Shown: positions 5,128-14,790, numbered from the stretch's first letter. The stretch: 22,800 nucleotides of DNA from an uncultured Lachnospiraceae bacterium (GCA_905197485.1 CAJJYZ010000036.1:1-22800), one strand, 5' to 3'. Made by a program: numbers and translations. Notes: generated by a model from the letters alone, not told the origin.

Positions 5128-7260
5128 TTACCACGTTGTTCCCTGACCGTTTTCTCCGTCTGTATTTCCGTCTTCGCCATTATCCGGTCCATTGTTGTCC
5201 GGATTCTCCGGCTCCGGGTCCGGTGTCGGTTCCGGTCCCTTGCTGACCACAAGATTTATCTTCGTCTTCATGGATACCGAACTTCCTTCGCCCGGCGATA
5301 CGGAAATAACGGTTCCGGCCTTCTTATCACTAAACTCGTATTTGATAGTTCCTGTTTCCAGACCTGCACTGGAAATCAAAGACTTCGCCGCATCCAGCGT
5401 ATTTCCGATAACAGGAGGTACTGTTGCCTTCTCTTCCGGTTTCTTTCCTTTACTAATCTGAATCGAGATGGAAGAACCTCTTTCTACACGTGTTCCGGCT
5501 TTCTTACTCTGGTAGCATACTTTTCCTTTCTCGTAGCTGTCATTGTATACTTCTTCCGATGTGTAGTTAATGCTCAAACCGTTCAGAATGCTTGCCGCTT
5601 CCCGTTCTGACTTTCCTAGGAGATTCGGAATCTCCGGTTTGTCTTCCCCGGAACTGATAATCAACGTGATTTCACTTCCCTTTGCCGCCATCGTTCCCTC
5701 CGACGGTGTTGTACGGATGACTTCGTCCTGTTCAAACTCTTCGCTTGCTTCAAAGTCCGGACTTACGCTTACCTTGAAACCGAGCGCTTCCAACTCGTCT
5801 CTTGCTTCATCCTGACTCTTGCCGGACACATCCGGAACTTCTATCTCTTCTTCTGTCTTGCCGGAACTTACGATAACCGTCACAACAGATTCTTTCTTTA
5901 CTTTTGTTCCTTCTTTCGGGTCCTGGCTGATAACATATCCTTTTTCATATTCTGAAGATTCCTGCACCGCTTTCACCTTCAATGTGAGTCCTTTTGTTTT
6001 TAATGCTTTCTCAGCTTCTTCTTTTGTTTTCCCTACGAGTTTCGGAACTTTGACTTCTTTTTTCTCTTCTTCCGTTATCGCAGATGGTCCGAATTTCAAA
6101 AGTCCTGTCGCGCGTCCCACAATAAAAATCACCACAAATGCAATAATAACAACTGCGACAATCGTAAGAATCTTGATGAGCTTCGTCATCTTCGGATTGA
6201 CGTCCGAGTTTTTTCCTCTTCTTCTGTCATCATAATCGTCATCCTCATATTCGTCATCGCCATAGTCGTCGTATTCATCGTCGTAAGAATCCTCATCATA
6301 CGCATCGTCGTACTCGTCATCATATTCGTCATCCATCATGCGATATCTTCCGGCTTCATTCTTCACCCGATTCACGTCATTGGCATTAAATAACACCGTC
6401 TCGTCTGCTACGCGCATCGGACCAATCGTAACAAAATCTCCATCCGGGTCTACCAAAGACCGTTTCAAATCTTCTCTTAACGCCTTGATATTCGGATATC
6501 TTCTGTCCGCATTCTTCTGTGTACATTTGAGAATAATCTGCTCCAGGCTGTACGGAATCCCTTCCATCCTCTCTGATGGCGGTGTAATCTCTTCCTGCAA
6601 TTGCTTGATGGCAACGGCAACGGCAGAATCTCCGTCAAACGGCAACGTTCCCGTCACCATCTCATACATCGTGATACCGAGCGAATAGATGTCGCTCTTG
6701 TAGTCACTGTATCCGCCTCTCGCCTGCTCCGGCGAAGTATAATGCACAGAACCCAGCACATTCGTACTGATTGTATTGGAGGATGCCGCCTTTGCAATTC
6801 CGAAATCTGTAACCTTTACCTTTCCTTCTTTGGAAATCATGATATTCTGCGGCTTAATGTCCCTATGTACAATCTGATGCATGTGGGCCGCTTCGATTCC
6901 GTTTGCCGCCTGTATCGCAATACTGATAGTCTCTTTCGCCGAAAGAGAGCCTTTCTTATGGATGTATTCCTTTAATGTGATTCCTTCCACCAGTTCCATT
7001 ACCATGAAGTAAAGTCCCTGTTCTTCTCCCACATCATATACGTTGACAATGTTTGGATGCATCAATCCTGCCGCCGCCTGCGCTTCCGACTGAAACTTCT
7101 CCACAAATGTCTTATCTTCCCTGAATTCTTTCTTCAGGATTTTAATTGCCACGAAGCGATTCAGCTTGTGGTCCTTTCCTTTATAAACGTCCGCCATGCC
7201 TCCGGCGCCCACTTTGCTTAGCACCTCATAGCGGTCTCCGATAAATATTCTGTCTTTCAT
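5128..7260 (-). CDS. prkC: PASTA-domain membrane Ser/Thr protein kinase
   Basis: The 710-residue protein is an eight-part Hanks-type kinase that senses muropeptides or lipid II. The N-terminal kinase domain (about 11-275) is complete: glycine loop GAGGMADV at 18-25, Lys40, Glu59, HRDIKPQN at 132-139 and DFG at 152-154. A linker ends in a very acidic, tyrosine-rich stretch, followed by basic residues (RRRGKN) and one membrane segment (about 365-385, ILTIVAVVIIAFVVIFIV). Outside the cell are four PASTA domains starting VPKLVGKT, VPDVSGKS, IPNLLGKS and VPPVIGNT, then a Pro/Asp/Asn/Gly-rich tail. Its ATG overlaps the stop of the phosphatase gene by four bases, the usual stp-prkC pair. Targets cannot be told from sequence, but known ones include cell-division and wall-synthesis proteins. 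Confidence 0.96.
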   Translation of the reverse strand: MKDRIFIGDRYEVLSKVGAGGMADVYKGKDHKLNRFVAIKILKKEFREDKTFVEKFQSEAQAAAGLMHPNIVNVYDVGEEQGLYFMVMELVEGITLKEYIHKKGSLSAKETISIAIQAANGIEAAHMHQIVHRDIKPQNIMISKEGKVKVTDFGIAKAASSNTISTNVLGSVHYTSPEQARGGYSDYKSDIYSLGITMYEMVTGTLPFDGDSAVAVAIKQLQEEITPPSERMEGIPYSLEQIILKCTQKNADRRYPNIKALREDLKRSLVDPDGDFVTIGPMRVADETVLFNANDVNRVKNEAGRYRMMDDEYDDEYDDAYDEDSYDDEYDDYGDDEYEDDDYDDRRRGKNSDVNPKMTKLIKILTIVAVVIIAFVVIFIVGRATGLLKFGPSAITEEEKKEVKVPKLVGKTKEEAEKALKTKGLTLKVKAVQESSEYEKGYVISQDPKEGTKVKKESVVTVIVSSGKTEEEIEVPDVSGKSQDEARDELEALGFKVSVSPDFEASEEFEQDEVIRTTPSEGTMAAKGSEITLIISSGEDKPEIPNLLGKSEREAASILNGLSINYTSEEVYNDSYEKGKVCYQSKKAGTRVERGSSISIQISKGKKPEEKATVPPVIGNTLDAAKSLISSAGLETGTIKYEFSDKKAGTVISVSPGEGSSVSMKTKINLVVSKGPEPTPDPEPENPDNNGPDNGEDGNTDGENGQGTTW
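6228..6333 (-). other. Acidic, tyrosine-rich low-complexity segment of PrkC
   Basis: These codons give 36 residues made of 19 Asp, 6 Glu, 8 Tyr and one each of Ala, Ser and Gly, built on a DDEY-like unit. It lies in the cytoplasmic juxtamembrane linker, just before an Arg/Lys cluster and the membrane segment. At DNA level it is a run of TCGTCATC-like triplets, prone to slippage. PrkC linkers vary in length and composition, but this degree of acidity stands out. Confidence 0.85.
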
Positions 7261-8000
7261 GATATACTCACCTCGCCTGCAAATGGTTGAACGAGGACGA
7301 TTCCAATATTATCTTTGCCGCCATTCTCATTTGCTTTTTCTACTAATTCTTTTGCAGTCTCTACGATATCTCTCCCACTTTTCACAATTCTGAAGATTTC
7401 ATCGTCATCCAACATATCCGTCAGACCGTCTGAACACATCAGAACCGTATCGCCTTTCTGCAAACGATGTTGGAAGAAATCTACTTCCACATCCTCCTTG
7501 GCTCCAATCGCCCTAGTGATAACATTCTTATCCGGATGATACTTCGCTTCCTCCGGATTGATTCCCCCTAATCGAACCATCTCCTGTACAAGAGAATGGT
7601 CTCTCGACAACTGTTGAATCTCATCCCGGATGAGATATAACCGGCTGTCTCCCACATTCGCAAAATATAATGTATGTTCAATGATTGTAGCGACTACCAA
7701 TGTCGTTCCCATTCCATTCAGACTCACATCTGATGCCGCCGCTTCGATAATGCTGCGATTCACTTCTTTCACCGCATCTGTGATAATCGCTTCCGGCCCC
7801 ATCTCTTCGCTCCCACGAATCCTCTCTTCCAGCACTTCTACCGCATACTGGGAAGCAAAATCTCCGGCCTTATGACCACCCATACCGTCAGCAACGACAA
7901 ACAAATTCGGAATGTTCCCAATCGGTTTATCTGATGCAAATACAGAGTCCTGATTGATTTCACGTTTTCTTCCAACGTCAGTCAACGAAAATACTTTCAT
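7257..8000 (-). CDS. stp: PP2C-family Ser/Thr protein phosphatase
   Basis: The 247-residue protein is a metal-dependent PP2C phosphatase (Stp/PrpC), partner and antagonist of PrkC. All metal-binding motifs are present: Asp18 in REINQDS, DGMGGH at 38-43, GMGTTL at about 96-101, GDSR at 117-120, SDGLTDML near 190 and GKDNIG near 230. There is no membrane segment, so it acts in the cytoplasm. The ATG has an AAGGAGAGGTG ribosome binding site and lies 10 bases after the rlmN stop; the stop codon overlaps the prkC start (ATGA). The genes are therefore likely made in fixed ratio. Confidence 0.96.
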   Translation of the reverse strand: MKVFSLTDVGRKREINQDSVFASDKPIGNIPNLFVVADGMGGHKAGDFASQYAVEVLEERIRGSEEMGPEAIITDAVKEVNRSIIEAAASDVSLNGMGTTLVVATIIEHTLYFANVGDSRLYLIRDEIQQLSRDHSLVQEMVRLGGINPEEAKYHPDKNVITRAIGAKEDVEVDFFQHRLQKGDTVLMCSDGLTDMLDDDEIFRIVKSGRDIVETAKELVEKANENGGKDNIGIVLVQPFAGEVSIS

Positions 8001-8010
8001 ACACCTCTCC

Positions 8011-9060
8011 TTATTTTTGCTCTTTGTTTACGTGTCGTCTCCGAAGTTGTCCACAGGCTCCGTCAATATCTGAACCCATTTCCCTTCTTATAGTAACATT
8101 TATGCCATTTTTTTCAAGTTTATTTTTGAATTTCTCCGCATGTTCCCTCGTCGGCTTCTCGAAATCTCTCTCTTTAATCGGATTGACCGGAATCAGATTC
8201 AGGTGACAGTTTCTTGGTTTCAGAATTGCAATCAACTCTTTCGCATCCTCTTCTCCGTCATTCACACCATGTACGAGGCTGTACTCAAACGTAATTCTTC
8301 TTCCCGTCTTTTCAAAATATGTATCGCAGGCAGCAAGCACGTCCGAAAGCTCATATTTATTCGCAACAGGCATCAGCTTCTTTCTCTTCTCCTGATTGGA
8401 GCCATGCAAAGACAGCGCCAGTGTAATCTGAAACTTTTCTTCTGCCAGCCGCTTCATATTCGGAATGATTCCGCAAGTAGAAACCGTAATATTTCTCTGA
8501 CTGATATGCAGTCCATGTTCATCGCTTACCATCCGGATAAATGTCACGAAGTTCTCATAATTATCCAGCGGCTCTCCCGTTCCCATAATCACAATATTGG
8601 AAACGCGCTCTCCGGATATCTTCTGAATCTGATAAATCTGCCCTAGCATCTCGGAAGGAGTCAGATTCCTTGCCAGACCGTCCAAAGTGGAGGCACAGAA
8701 CCGACATCCCATCCGGCAGCCCACCTGGGAAGAGATGCAGACGGAGTTGCCATGCTTATATCTCATCAGGACACTTTCTACCACATTCCCATCATACAGT
8801 TCAAATAAGAATTTGTTCGTTCCATCCATCTTGGAAATCTGCCGTTCAATCATCGAAACCTTCCGAATCTCATACTCTTGCTCCAGTTTCTCTCTCAACA
8901 CCTTCGACAAATTCGTCATCTCTTCAAACGAATCCACAAGCTTCTCATGAAGCCAGCTGTAAATCTGTTTGCTTCGGAATGCCTTCTCACCAAGCTGTGC
9001 CATTTCCTGCTGTAACTCTTCATATGTATAAGAACGAATATCTTTCTTCTCCATCATCAA
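8011..9060 (-). CDS. rlmN: 23S rRNA (A2503-C2) / tRNA (A37-C2) methyltransferase RlmN
   Basis: The 349-residue radical-SAM enzyme methylates C2 of A2503 in 23S rRNA and A37 of some tRNAs, tuning the peptidyl-transferase exit tunnel and fidelity. The 4Fe-4S site is the CxxxCxxC at Cys115, Cys119 and Cys122, in SQVGCRMGCRFCAST. The two mechanistic cysteines match Cys108 (SVCISS, equivalent to E. coli Cys118) and Cys336 (GACGQLRRR, equivalent to Cys355, which carries the methyl). The GTGEPLDN motif is also present. This excludes Cfr only by context, since the two are close relatives; placement between rsmB and stp is the usual rlmN locus. The start is ATG ATG ATG, overlapping the rsmB stop by four bases. 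Confidence 0.96.
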   Translation of the reverse strand: MMMEKKDIRSYTYEELQQEMAQLGEKAFRSKQIYSWLHEKLVDSFEEMTNLSKVLREKLEQEYEIRKVSMIERQISKMDGTNKFLFELYDGNVVESVLMRYKHGNSVCISSQVGCRMGCRFCASTLDGLARNLTPSEMLGQIYQIQKISGERVSNIVIMGTGEPLDNYENFVTFIRMVSDEHGLHISQRNITVSTCGIIPNMKRLAEEKFQITLALSLHGSNQEKRKKLMPVANKYELSDVLAACDTYFEKTGRRITFEYSLVHGVNDGEEDAKELIAILKPRNCHLNLIPVNPIKERDFEKPTREHAEKFKNKLEKNGINVTIRREMGSDIDGACGQLRRRHVNKEQK

Positions 9061-10418
9061 ACTCCTTTTTCTTTTTTATGGAATTTTGCAATGAAAAATC
9101 CATCACTTTCATGAATGCCCGGAAGAAGCTGTAAGCATCCGTCTTTCACACTTCCTTTCAGCGCATCGCAAAGAACGCTTTCCACCGATACCTGTTCAAA
9201 CTCCGGATACTGACTTAAAAACCATCTGACATTTTCTATATTCTCTCCTTCGTTGATAGTACATGTACTATACACAAGTGTCCCGCCCGGTTTGACATAA
9301 CGGTGTACAACCGACAGAATCTCCCTCTGCAGCTTCTCCAGCTCTTCCTGTAGCGGTTCCGTCATGTTATACTTGATATCTGCCTTTTTCCCAATGACGC
9401 CAAGTCCGGAACATGGCAGGTCCGCAATGACAATCTCTGCTTTCTCTTCGGATGCTTCGTCAAACACAAGTGCATCCTGCTTCACCGCTTCCATATTTTC
9501 CACTTGAGCACGTTCAATGTTATCCCAGATGAGTTCCACTTTATAATCCGTCAAGTCTCTTGCTTCCACATGGCCGGTTCCTCTTAACTTGTCCGCAATA
9601 TGTAAAGACTTTCCACCCGGAGCCGCACACACATCGATGACAGAATCCCCTTCTTTCGGCTCTGCCACTTCCGCTACAAGCATCGAACTCAAATCCTGCA
9701 CCTGAAAATCTCCATCTTCGAAGCTCTCCAAGTCTCCAAGATAATCATAACCGGATATTTCCAATGCGTAGTCGAGATACGGATGTTCTTTGACCGTCAC
9801 CTGTTCTTCCCGAAGCTTCTGAATCAGCTCTTCCTTGGAAATCCGATGCAGATTGCATCGGATGGTTGTCCCTTTCTCTTCCAAGAATCCTTGCAGCATC
9901 TTCTCCATCGTCTCCAAGTCATAAGATTTCTGCCATTTCTCCAAAATCCACATCGGCATGGAATACTTGATTGACATGTATTCTAACATATTCTCCCGCC
10001 CAGGATATTGAATATTGCTTACATTTCTATCAATATTGCGTAACACTCCGTTTACAAATCCCTTCAGATTCACAAATCCTCTCTTCGCCGCAAGCTTGAC
10101 CGCTTCGTTACAGACAGCAGAATTAGGAACGCTGTCCATATATAGAATCTGATAGACTGCGCTCCTAATAATCGTCCGAATGACCGGCTTCATCTTATTC
10201 ACCTTTACTTTAGAAAATTGATTGATAATATAATCAATTTCTATCATATGCTCCAGCGTCCCCTCCACCACTCTTGTGATGAAGGCACGCTCTCTTTTCT
10301 CTAAATACTGATATTTGGAAAGGGTATTCCGAAGAATAATATGCTCATGTTCTCCGTTTTTTGTGATTTCCAGAAGAATTCCAAGTACCAGCTCTCTTTC
10401 ATTTACCGCTTTAGTCAT
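9057..10418 (-). CDS. rsmB: 16S rRNA (cytosine-967-C5) methyltransferase
   Basis: The 453-residue protein has the two-domain layout of RsmB: an N-terminal NusB-like RNA-binding helical domain (about 1-140) and a C-terminal SAM-dependent methyltransferase. The SAM-binding motif VCAAPGGKSLHIAD and both catalytic cysteines are seen, in DLPCSGLG and VYSTCTINEGEN. It methylates C967 of 16S rRNA. The ATG overlaps the end of the yugP-type gene by eight bases, and the stop overlaps rlmN. The fmt-rsmB-rlmN block is typical of Firmicutes. Confidence 0.95.
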   Translation of the reverse strand: MTKAVNERELVLGILLEITKNGEHEHIILRNTLSKYQYLEKRERAFITRVVEGTLEHMIEIDYIINQFSKVKVNKMKPVIRTIIRSAVYQILYMDSVPNSAVCNEAVKLAAKRGFVNLKGFVNGVLRNIDRNVSNIQYPGRENMLEYMSIKYSMPMWILEKWQKSYDLETMEKMLQGFLEEKGTTIRCNLHRISKEELIQKLREEQVTVKEHPYLDYALEISGYDYLGDLESFEDGDFQVQDLSSMLVAEVAEPKEGDSVIDVCAAPGGKSLHIADKLRGTGHVEARDLTDYKVELIWDNIERAQVENMEAVKQDALVFDEASEEKAEIVIADLPCSGLGVIGKKADIKYNMTEPLQEELEKLQREILSVVHRYVKPGGTLVYSTCTINEGENIENVRWFLSQYPEFEQVSVESVLCDALKGSVKDGCLQLLPGIHESDGFFIAKFHKKEKGV

Positions 10419-11124
10419 TGTCCCTTCTTCCTCCTGTCAGAATCAGAATACGAAGAAGCTGCAAAATCGCAGTCGCCGCACTCGCTACATAAGTAAGAGC
10501 CGCCGCTCCAAGCACTTTCTTTACGCCTCCTACTTCTTCCGGAGACATCATTCCATTGCTTCCAAGAATCCGGATTGCCCGGTTCGACGCATTGAATTCT
10601 ACCGGAAGCGTCACAAGATGAAACAATACTGCCGCAGAAAACGCAACGATTCCGAGATTGATAAGAAGCGCGGAAGAATCTCCCGTAATAAAGAGGCCAA
10701 GCAAAATAAGAGGCCATGCAATCGTAGAGCCAAAATTTGCAATCGGAACCAACGCCCCTCTCCAACGGATTGGCGCGTAATTCGTGGCATGCTGAATCGC
10801 ATGTCCGCACTCATGCGCCGCAACGCCAACCGCCGCTACCGACATGGAATTGTATGTGCTGTCTGAAAGTCTCAGCACTTTATTCCTCGGGTCATAGTGG
10901 TCCGTCAGGCTTCCGGCGACTCTCTCAATCCTGACATCGTAGATACCAGCGCCACGAAGAACTCTCTCCGCCGCCTCCCTTCCGGTGAGACCTGCGTAAT
11001 TGCGTACCCTCTGATATTTCGCAAACGTACTTTTTACTTTTGCAGACGCCAAAAGACTTAATATGACACCGATAAGCACAAGCGCATATGTCGGGTCAAT
11101 TCTATAATACATTGGATAATACAT
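10411..11124 (-). CDS. YugP-family zinc metallopeptidase, membrane-bound
   Basis: The protein (237 residues from the chosen start) has an N-terminal membrane segment (YALVLIGVILSLL), then a soluble part with the zinc-binding motif HECGH (104-108, an HExxH site) and two to three further hydrophobic segments toward the C-terminus (about 135-155, 160-175 and 210-230). This is the DUF/YugP peptidase family, found in the same fmt-rsmB position in many Firmicutes. The substrate is unknown. I chose the ATG at 11124 because AGGTGA sits five bases upstream; a GTG nine bases earlier would overlap that site and the fmt stop. No signal peptidase site is obvious. Confidence 0.9.
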   Translation of the reverse strand: MYYPMYYRIDPTYALVLIGVILSLLASAKVKSTFAKYQRVRNYAGLTGREAAERVLRGAGIYDVRIERVAGSLTDHYDPRNKVLRLSDSTYNSMSVAAVGVAAHECGHAIQHATNYAPIRWRGALVPIANFGSTIAWPLILLGLFITGDSSALLINLGIVAFSAAVLFHLVTLPVEFNASNRAIRILGSNGMMSPEEVGGVKKVLGAAALTYVASAATAILQLLRILILTGGRRDND

Positions 11125-11125
11125 G

Positions 11126-12058
11126 CTATTCACCTAATTTCGTCATTTCTTTGATTTGATATCCGCGTAAAAATGCCCCCGCATCCATACGTTTCTTCCC
11201 AGGAATCTGAAGTTCCAGCACTTTTAACTGCTGATGTCCCGTCTGCACCGTAAAGGAATCTTTGTCCACAGCCACAATCGTTCCCGGCGCCTCTTCTCCG
11301 GATACTTCCACGACTTCTGCCGCCCAGATTTTCATGACCTTGTCATTCCACATCGTGTACGCGCTCGGCCAAGGATTCAGCCCGCGAATGAGACGTTCAA
11401 TTGAAACTGCCTCTTTCGTCCAATCGATATTCCCAAGCTTCTTATCCAACATTCTCGCGTACTCCGTCGGAGTCTCGCCCTGTTTCTCCGGCACTACCGT
11501 CTTCTCCTCCAACGCCTTCAACGTCTCCACGCACAACGCGGCCCCGGCTTCAGCAAGCTTATCATGAAGACTTCCGCCTGTCTCGTCTTTCGCAATCGGA
11601 ATTTCCGTCTTCAAAAGCATGTCTCCGGTGTCCAATCCTGCATCCATCTGCATCGTTGTCACACCTGTCACTTCTTCCCCGTCAATAATCGACCATTGAA
11701 TCGGAGCAGCCCCGCGATACTTTGGTAAAAGGGAAGCGTGCACGTTCACACATCCATATGGCGTCATATCCAGAATCTCCTGTGGAAGAATCTGACCGAA
11801 TGCAATGACTACCATAATATCTGCCTCATACTTACGAAGTTCTTCCATACATTCCGGCTCCCTTACCTTCTTCGGCTGAAATACCGGAATATTGTGCTTT
11901 AATGCCGCTTCTTTCACCGGCGTAAACTGCATTTCTTTTCCGCGTCCCTTCGGCTTATCCGGCTGTGTTACCGCCAACACTACTTCGTGCCCCGCTTCCA
12001 CAAGCGCCTCCAATGTTCCGACGGAAAAATCCGGAGTTCCCATAAAAATCACTTTCAT
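11126..12058 (-). CDS. fmt: Methionyl-tRNA formyltransferase
   Basis: The 310-residue enzyme formylates Met-tRNA for initiation, using 10-formyltetrahydrofolate. The N-terminal Rossmann domain starts MGTPDFSVGTLEAL (6-19), and the signature NVHASLLPKYRG (105-116) holds Asn105 and His107. The catalytic Asp is in MQMDAGLDTGDML. The C-terminal tRNA-binding domain is complete. It follows def by 15 bases with an AGGAGGA ribosome binding site. The def-fmt pair links adding and removing the formyl group. Confidence 0.97.
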   Translation of the reverse strand: MKVIFMGTPDFSVGTLEALVEAGHEVVLAVTQPDKPKGRGKEMQFTPVKEAALKHNIPVFQPKKVREPECMEELRKYEADIMVVIAFGQILPQEILDMTPYGCVNVHASLLPKYRGAAPIQWSIIDGEEVTGVTTMQMDAGLDTGDMLLKTEIPIAKDETGGSLHDKLAEAGAALCVETLKALEEKTVVPEKQGETPTEYARMLDKKLGNIDWTKEAVSIERLIRGLNPWPSAYTMWNDKVMKIWAAEVVEVSGEEAPGTIVAVDKDSFTVQTGHQQLKVLELQIPGKKRMDAGAFLRGYQIKEMTKLGE

Positions 12059-12073
12059 CCTCTCTCGTTCCTC

Positions 12074-12547
12074 CTATTCCTCTTCGTCGTAAGTCACATC
12101 GTAAAGCTCGCCTTCCACAAGCTCTACATACATCTTTCCATCCAAGTGGTCCAACTCATGGCAGAATGCTCTTGCGAGGAGTTCTTCTCCTTCATATTCT
12201 ACCGGCTCCATATTGACGTCAAGAGCCTTCACCTTCACATAATTCGGGCGCGTCACCTGTCCTGCCTTTCCCGGAAGACTTAAGCATCCTTCCGAACCAG
12301 TCTGTGTTCCGCTCGTCTCCACAATCTCTGGATTGATTAAAAGAAGCGGACCTTCTCCGATATCAATCACTACGATTTGTTTCAAAACACCGACCTGCGG
12401 AGCGGCAAGCCCCACGCCGCCGGACTCATACAGCGTGTCAAACATATCCTCGATAAGCTCTACAGTACGCGGCGTCATCATCTTCACCGGTTTACATTTC
12501 TTCGTTAATACGTCGTCTCCCATTTCTCTAATCTGTCGAATTGCCAT
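12074..12547 (-). CDS. def: Peptide deformylase
   Basis: The 157-residue metalloenzyme removes the formyl group from nascent proteins. All three family motifs are present: GVGLAAPQVG (44-53), EGCLS (86-90, metal-binding Cys88) and HELDHLDG (His130, Glu131, His134). The C-terminus ends in an acidic tail (DVTYDEEE) and is of usual type 1 bacterial length. The ATG has a GGAGGAAA ribosome binding site and follows priA by 11 bases. Confidence 0.97.
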   Translation of the reverse strand: MAIRQIREMGDDVLTKKCKPVKMMTPRTVELIEDMFDTLYESGGVGLAAPQVGVLKQIVVIDIGEGPLLLINPEIVETSGTQTGSEGCLSLPGKAGQVTRPNYVKVKALDVNMEPVEYEGEELLARAFCHELDHLDGKMYVELVEGELYDVTYDEEE

Positions 12548-12558
12548 CTCATTTCCTC

Positions 12559-14787
12559 CTAAAATACATGTATCGGATTAAAATCAAATTGAATCCTCAT
12601 CTTCTTGAATCCATCATTCAATTCAATATATTTTTCCAATTGATTTTTCATCTCTATTAGCATACCATATCTTTCGTGTTTTATATAAATAATTTTTCTA
12701 TAAATATCATTAACTTTTCCTATATAAGGAGTTGCGGGACCGATTATCTGGTACTCTCCCCCTTGATTTCTCTTCTTTGCATACTCTTTTAGGTAATGCG
12801 CTCCCTTTTCCAAATGTTCTTCTTCCTTGCAGCTCACAAGTATCGCAAGAAGCTGTTCCAGCGGAGGATATCCCATCCACTCCCGATACTGAATCTCCTG
12901 TTCATAAAAGCCAAGATAATCCTGTCTCGCCGCCGTCTCAATGCAATAATGCTCCGGACTATACGTCTGAATCACCACTTCTCCCGCTTTCTCTCCTCTT
13001 CCGGCTCTTCCCGCCGCCTGTGTCAAAAGCTGAAACGTACGCTCCCCTGCCCGATAGTCGTCCGCGTAGAGCGATAAATCTGCCGCAAGAATCCCTACCA
13101 ACGTCACATTCGGAAAATCATGCCCTTTCACAATCATCTGGGTTCCAACGAGAATGTCCGCCTCTTCATTGGCAAATGCCGACAGGATTCTCTCATGTCC
13201 ATCCTTCTCCTTTGTCGTGTCCATGTCCATACGCAGTACCCTGGCGTTCGGAAATTCTCTTTGCAGCAGCTCTTCAATCTGCTGCGTTCCCGCTCGGAAT
13301 CCTCCGATATATTTCGAACCGCACTCCGGACATTTCTCATAAAGCGGTTCTTCATATCCGCAATAGTGGCAAACCAGTTTCCCATTCCTGTGTGAAGAAA
13401 GCGCCACATCACAGTGCGGGCATCTGGCAACATGTCCACAAGAACGGCAGGACACAAATCCTGCATATCCTCTCCGGTTCAAGAACAGCATTATCTGTTC
13501 CTTTTTGCGCAGACGTTCCTCCATCAGTTCCCGCAGTTTATCGCTCAGAATCGAGCGGTTTCCTTTCCTTAATTCTTCCCGCAAATCCACCGTATACACT
13601 TGTGGAAGATTCTGATTCCGGGCTCGTTTCTTCAACGTGAGCAATGTATAGTCTCCATGCAATGCCCGATAATAAGAGTCTACCGACGGCGTGGCGGAAC
13701 CAAGTACCACGCTCGCCCCTTCCATACGGGCTCTCGCCTGCGCCGTTTCTCTCGCATGATACCTTGGAATCTGTTCACTCTTATACGTGGATTCATGTTC
13801 CTCGTCTATGATAATCAAGCCCAGTTTTGGAAAGGTTGTAAATAACGCAGAGCGGGGGCCTATCATCACATCAATCTCCCCATTTTTCGCCCGCATCATC
13901 TGGTCGTAACGTTCCCCTTGGGATAATCTGGAGTTCAGAATGGAAATACGGTCACCAAATCTCCGATAAAACCGCATCACTGTCTGATAGGTCAGAGAAA
14001 TCTCAGGAATCAGGACAATGACTTGTTTCCCTTCCCGTATAACCTCCTCCATCATTTCCATATAGACTTCCGTTTTTCCGCTTCCCGTAATCCCATGCAC
14101 CAGATACGTCTTCCGTATCCCTTGCCGGTAGTCTGTCTGAAAGCGTGTAATCGCCGCCTGCTGTTCTTCCGTATAGATAAGTTTCCTTTCCTGCCTCTCC
14201 TGCTTTCGCACAGGATTCCGGTAAATCTGTTCTTCCGCAATCTTCAGAACTCCCTGCTCCTCCAATGCCCGAATGACACTTGCCGTAACATTCAGCTTCT
14301 TCGTAATCAGTTCATAGGAAATCTCCCGATGAGTGAGAAGCTCCGCCAGAAGCCTCGCCCTCGCTTTCTGATTCTTCCGCAGATAAAAGTCCAGTTTTTC
14401 CTGCCCCTCTTCCTCCGAAAGACAAAGATACACCGTCCTTTTTATCCTCGTCTTCACCTTCTGCTTCACAGGCAAGACCGTTCGAAGCGCCTGAATCATC
14501 GTGCCTCCATAATGCTCCTTCATCCAGGCGGCCAGCGCAATCATTCTCCCTTCAATCTCTACCGCATCTTCCGAAAGATTTTGAATCTCTTTTATCTTAT
14601 CCAAGTCATACTGACACTTCTCCGAAAACCCGATGACATACCCTTTTGTCACTTTATTCCCTCTGCCAAAAGGAACCAACACCTCTGCTCCTATCTGTAC
14701 ACGCCCTTCCAGTTCCGGAGGAATCCGATATTGAAAGACTTTATCCAATTTTTCATGTGTAATGTCAACGATGATGTCTGCGTACAT
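12559..14787 (-). CDS. priA: Primosomal protein N', replication restart helicase
   Basis: The 742-residue protein reloads the replisome at stalled forks. After the N-terminal 3'-DNA-binding and winged-helix domains (about 1-200) come Walker A GITGSGKT (232-239) and Walker B DEEH (328-331). The aromatic/Arg-rich insertion follows, then the zinc-binding part with four CxxC pairs (CRSCG, CPHC, CHYC, CPEC; about 440-490). The helicase C-terminal motif GRAGRGEKAGEVVIQT and the terminal domain are complete. It starts with GAAGGAG three bases after murE and is followed by def. Confidence 0.97.
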   Translation of the reverse strand: MYADIIVDITHEKLDKVFQYRIPPELEGRVQIGAEVLVPFGRGNKVTKGYVIGFSEKCQYDLDKIKEIQNLSEDAVEIEGRMIALAAWMKEHYGGTMIQALRTVLPVKQKVKTRIKRTVYLCLSEEEGQEKLDFYLRKNQKARARLLAELLTHREISYELITKKLNVTASVIRALEEQGVLKIAEEQIYRNPVRKQERQERKLIYTEEQQAAITRFQTDYRQGIRKTYLVHGITGSGKTEVYMEMMEEVIREGKQVIVLIPEISLTYQTVMRFYRRFGDRISILNSRLSQGERYDQMMRAKNGEIDVMIGPRSALFTTFPKLGLIIIDEEHESTYKSEQIPRYHARETAQARARMEGASVVLGSATPSVDSYYRALHGDYTLLTLKKRARNQNLPQVYTVDLREELRKGNRSILSDKLRELMEERLRKKEQIMLFLNRRGYAGFVSCRSCGHVARCPHCDVALSSHRNGKLVCHYCGYEEPLYEKCPECGSKYIGGFRAGTQQIEELLQREFPNARVLRMDMDTTKEKDGHERILSAFANEEADILVGTQMIVKGHDFPNVTLVGILAADLSLYADDYRAGERTFQLLTQAAGRAGRGEKAGEVVIQTYSPEHYCIETAARQDYLGFYEQEIQYREWMGYPPLEQLLAILVSCKEEEHLEKGAHYLKEYAKKRNQGGEYQIIGPATPYIGKVNDIYRKIIYIKHERYGMLIEMKNQLEKYIELNDGFKKMRIQFDFNPIHVF

Positions 14788-14790
14788 ATC

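Noticed and set aside
9256..9271. Perfect 16-base palindrome ATAGTACATGTACTAT
   Set aside because: It lies in rsmB codons for the conserved catalytic YSTCT motif, so protein constraint explains it well enough; no partner site was found nearby.
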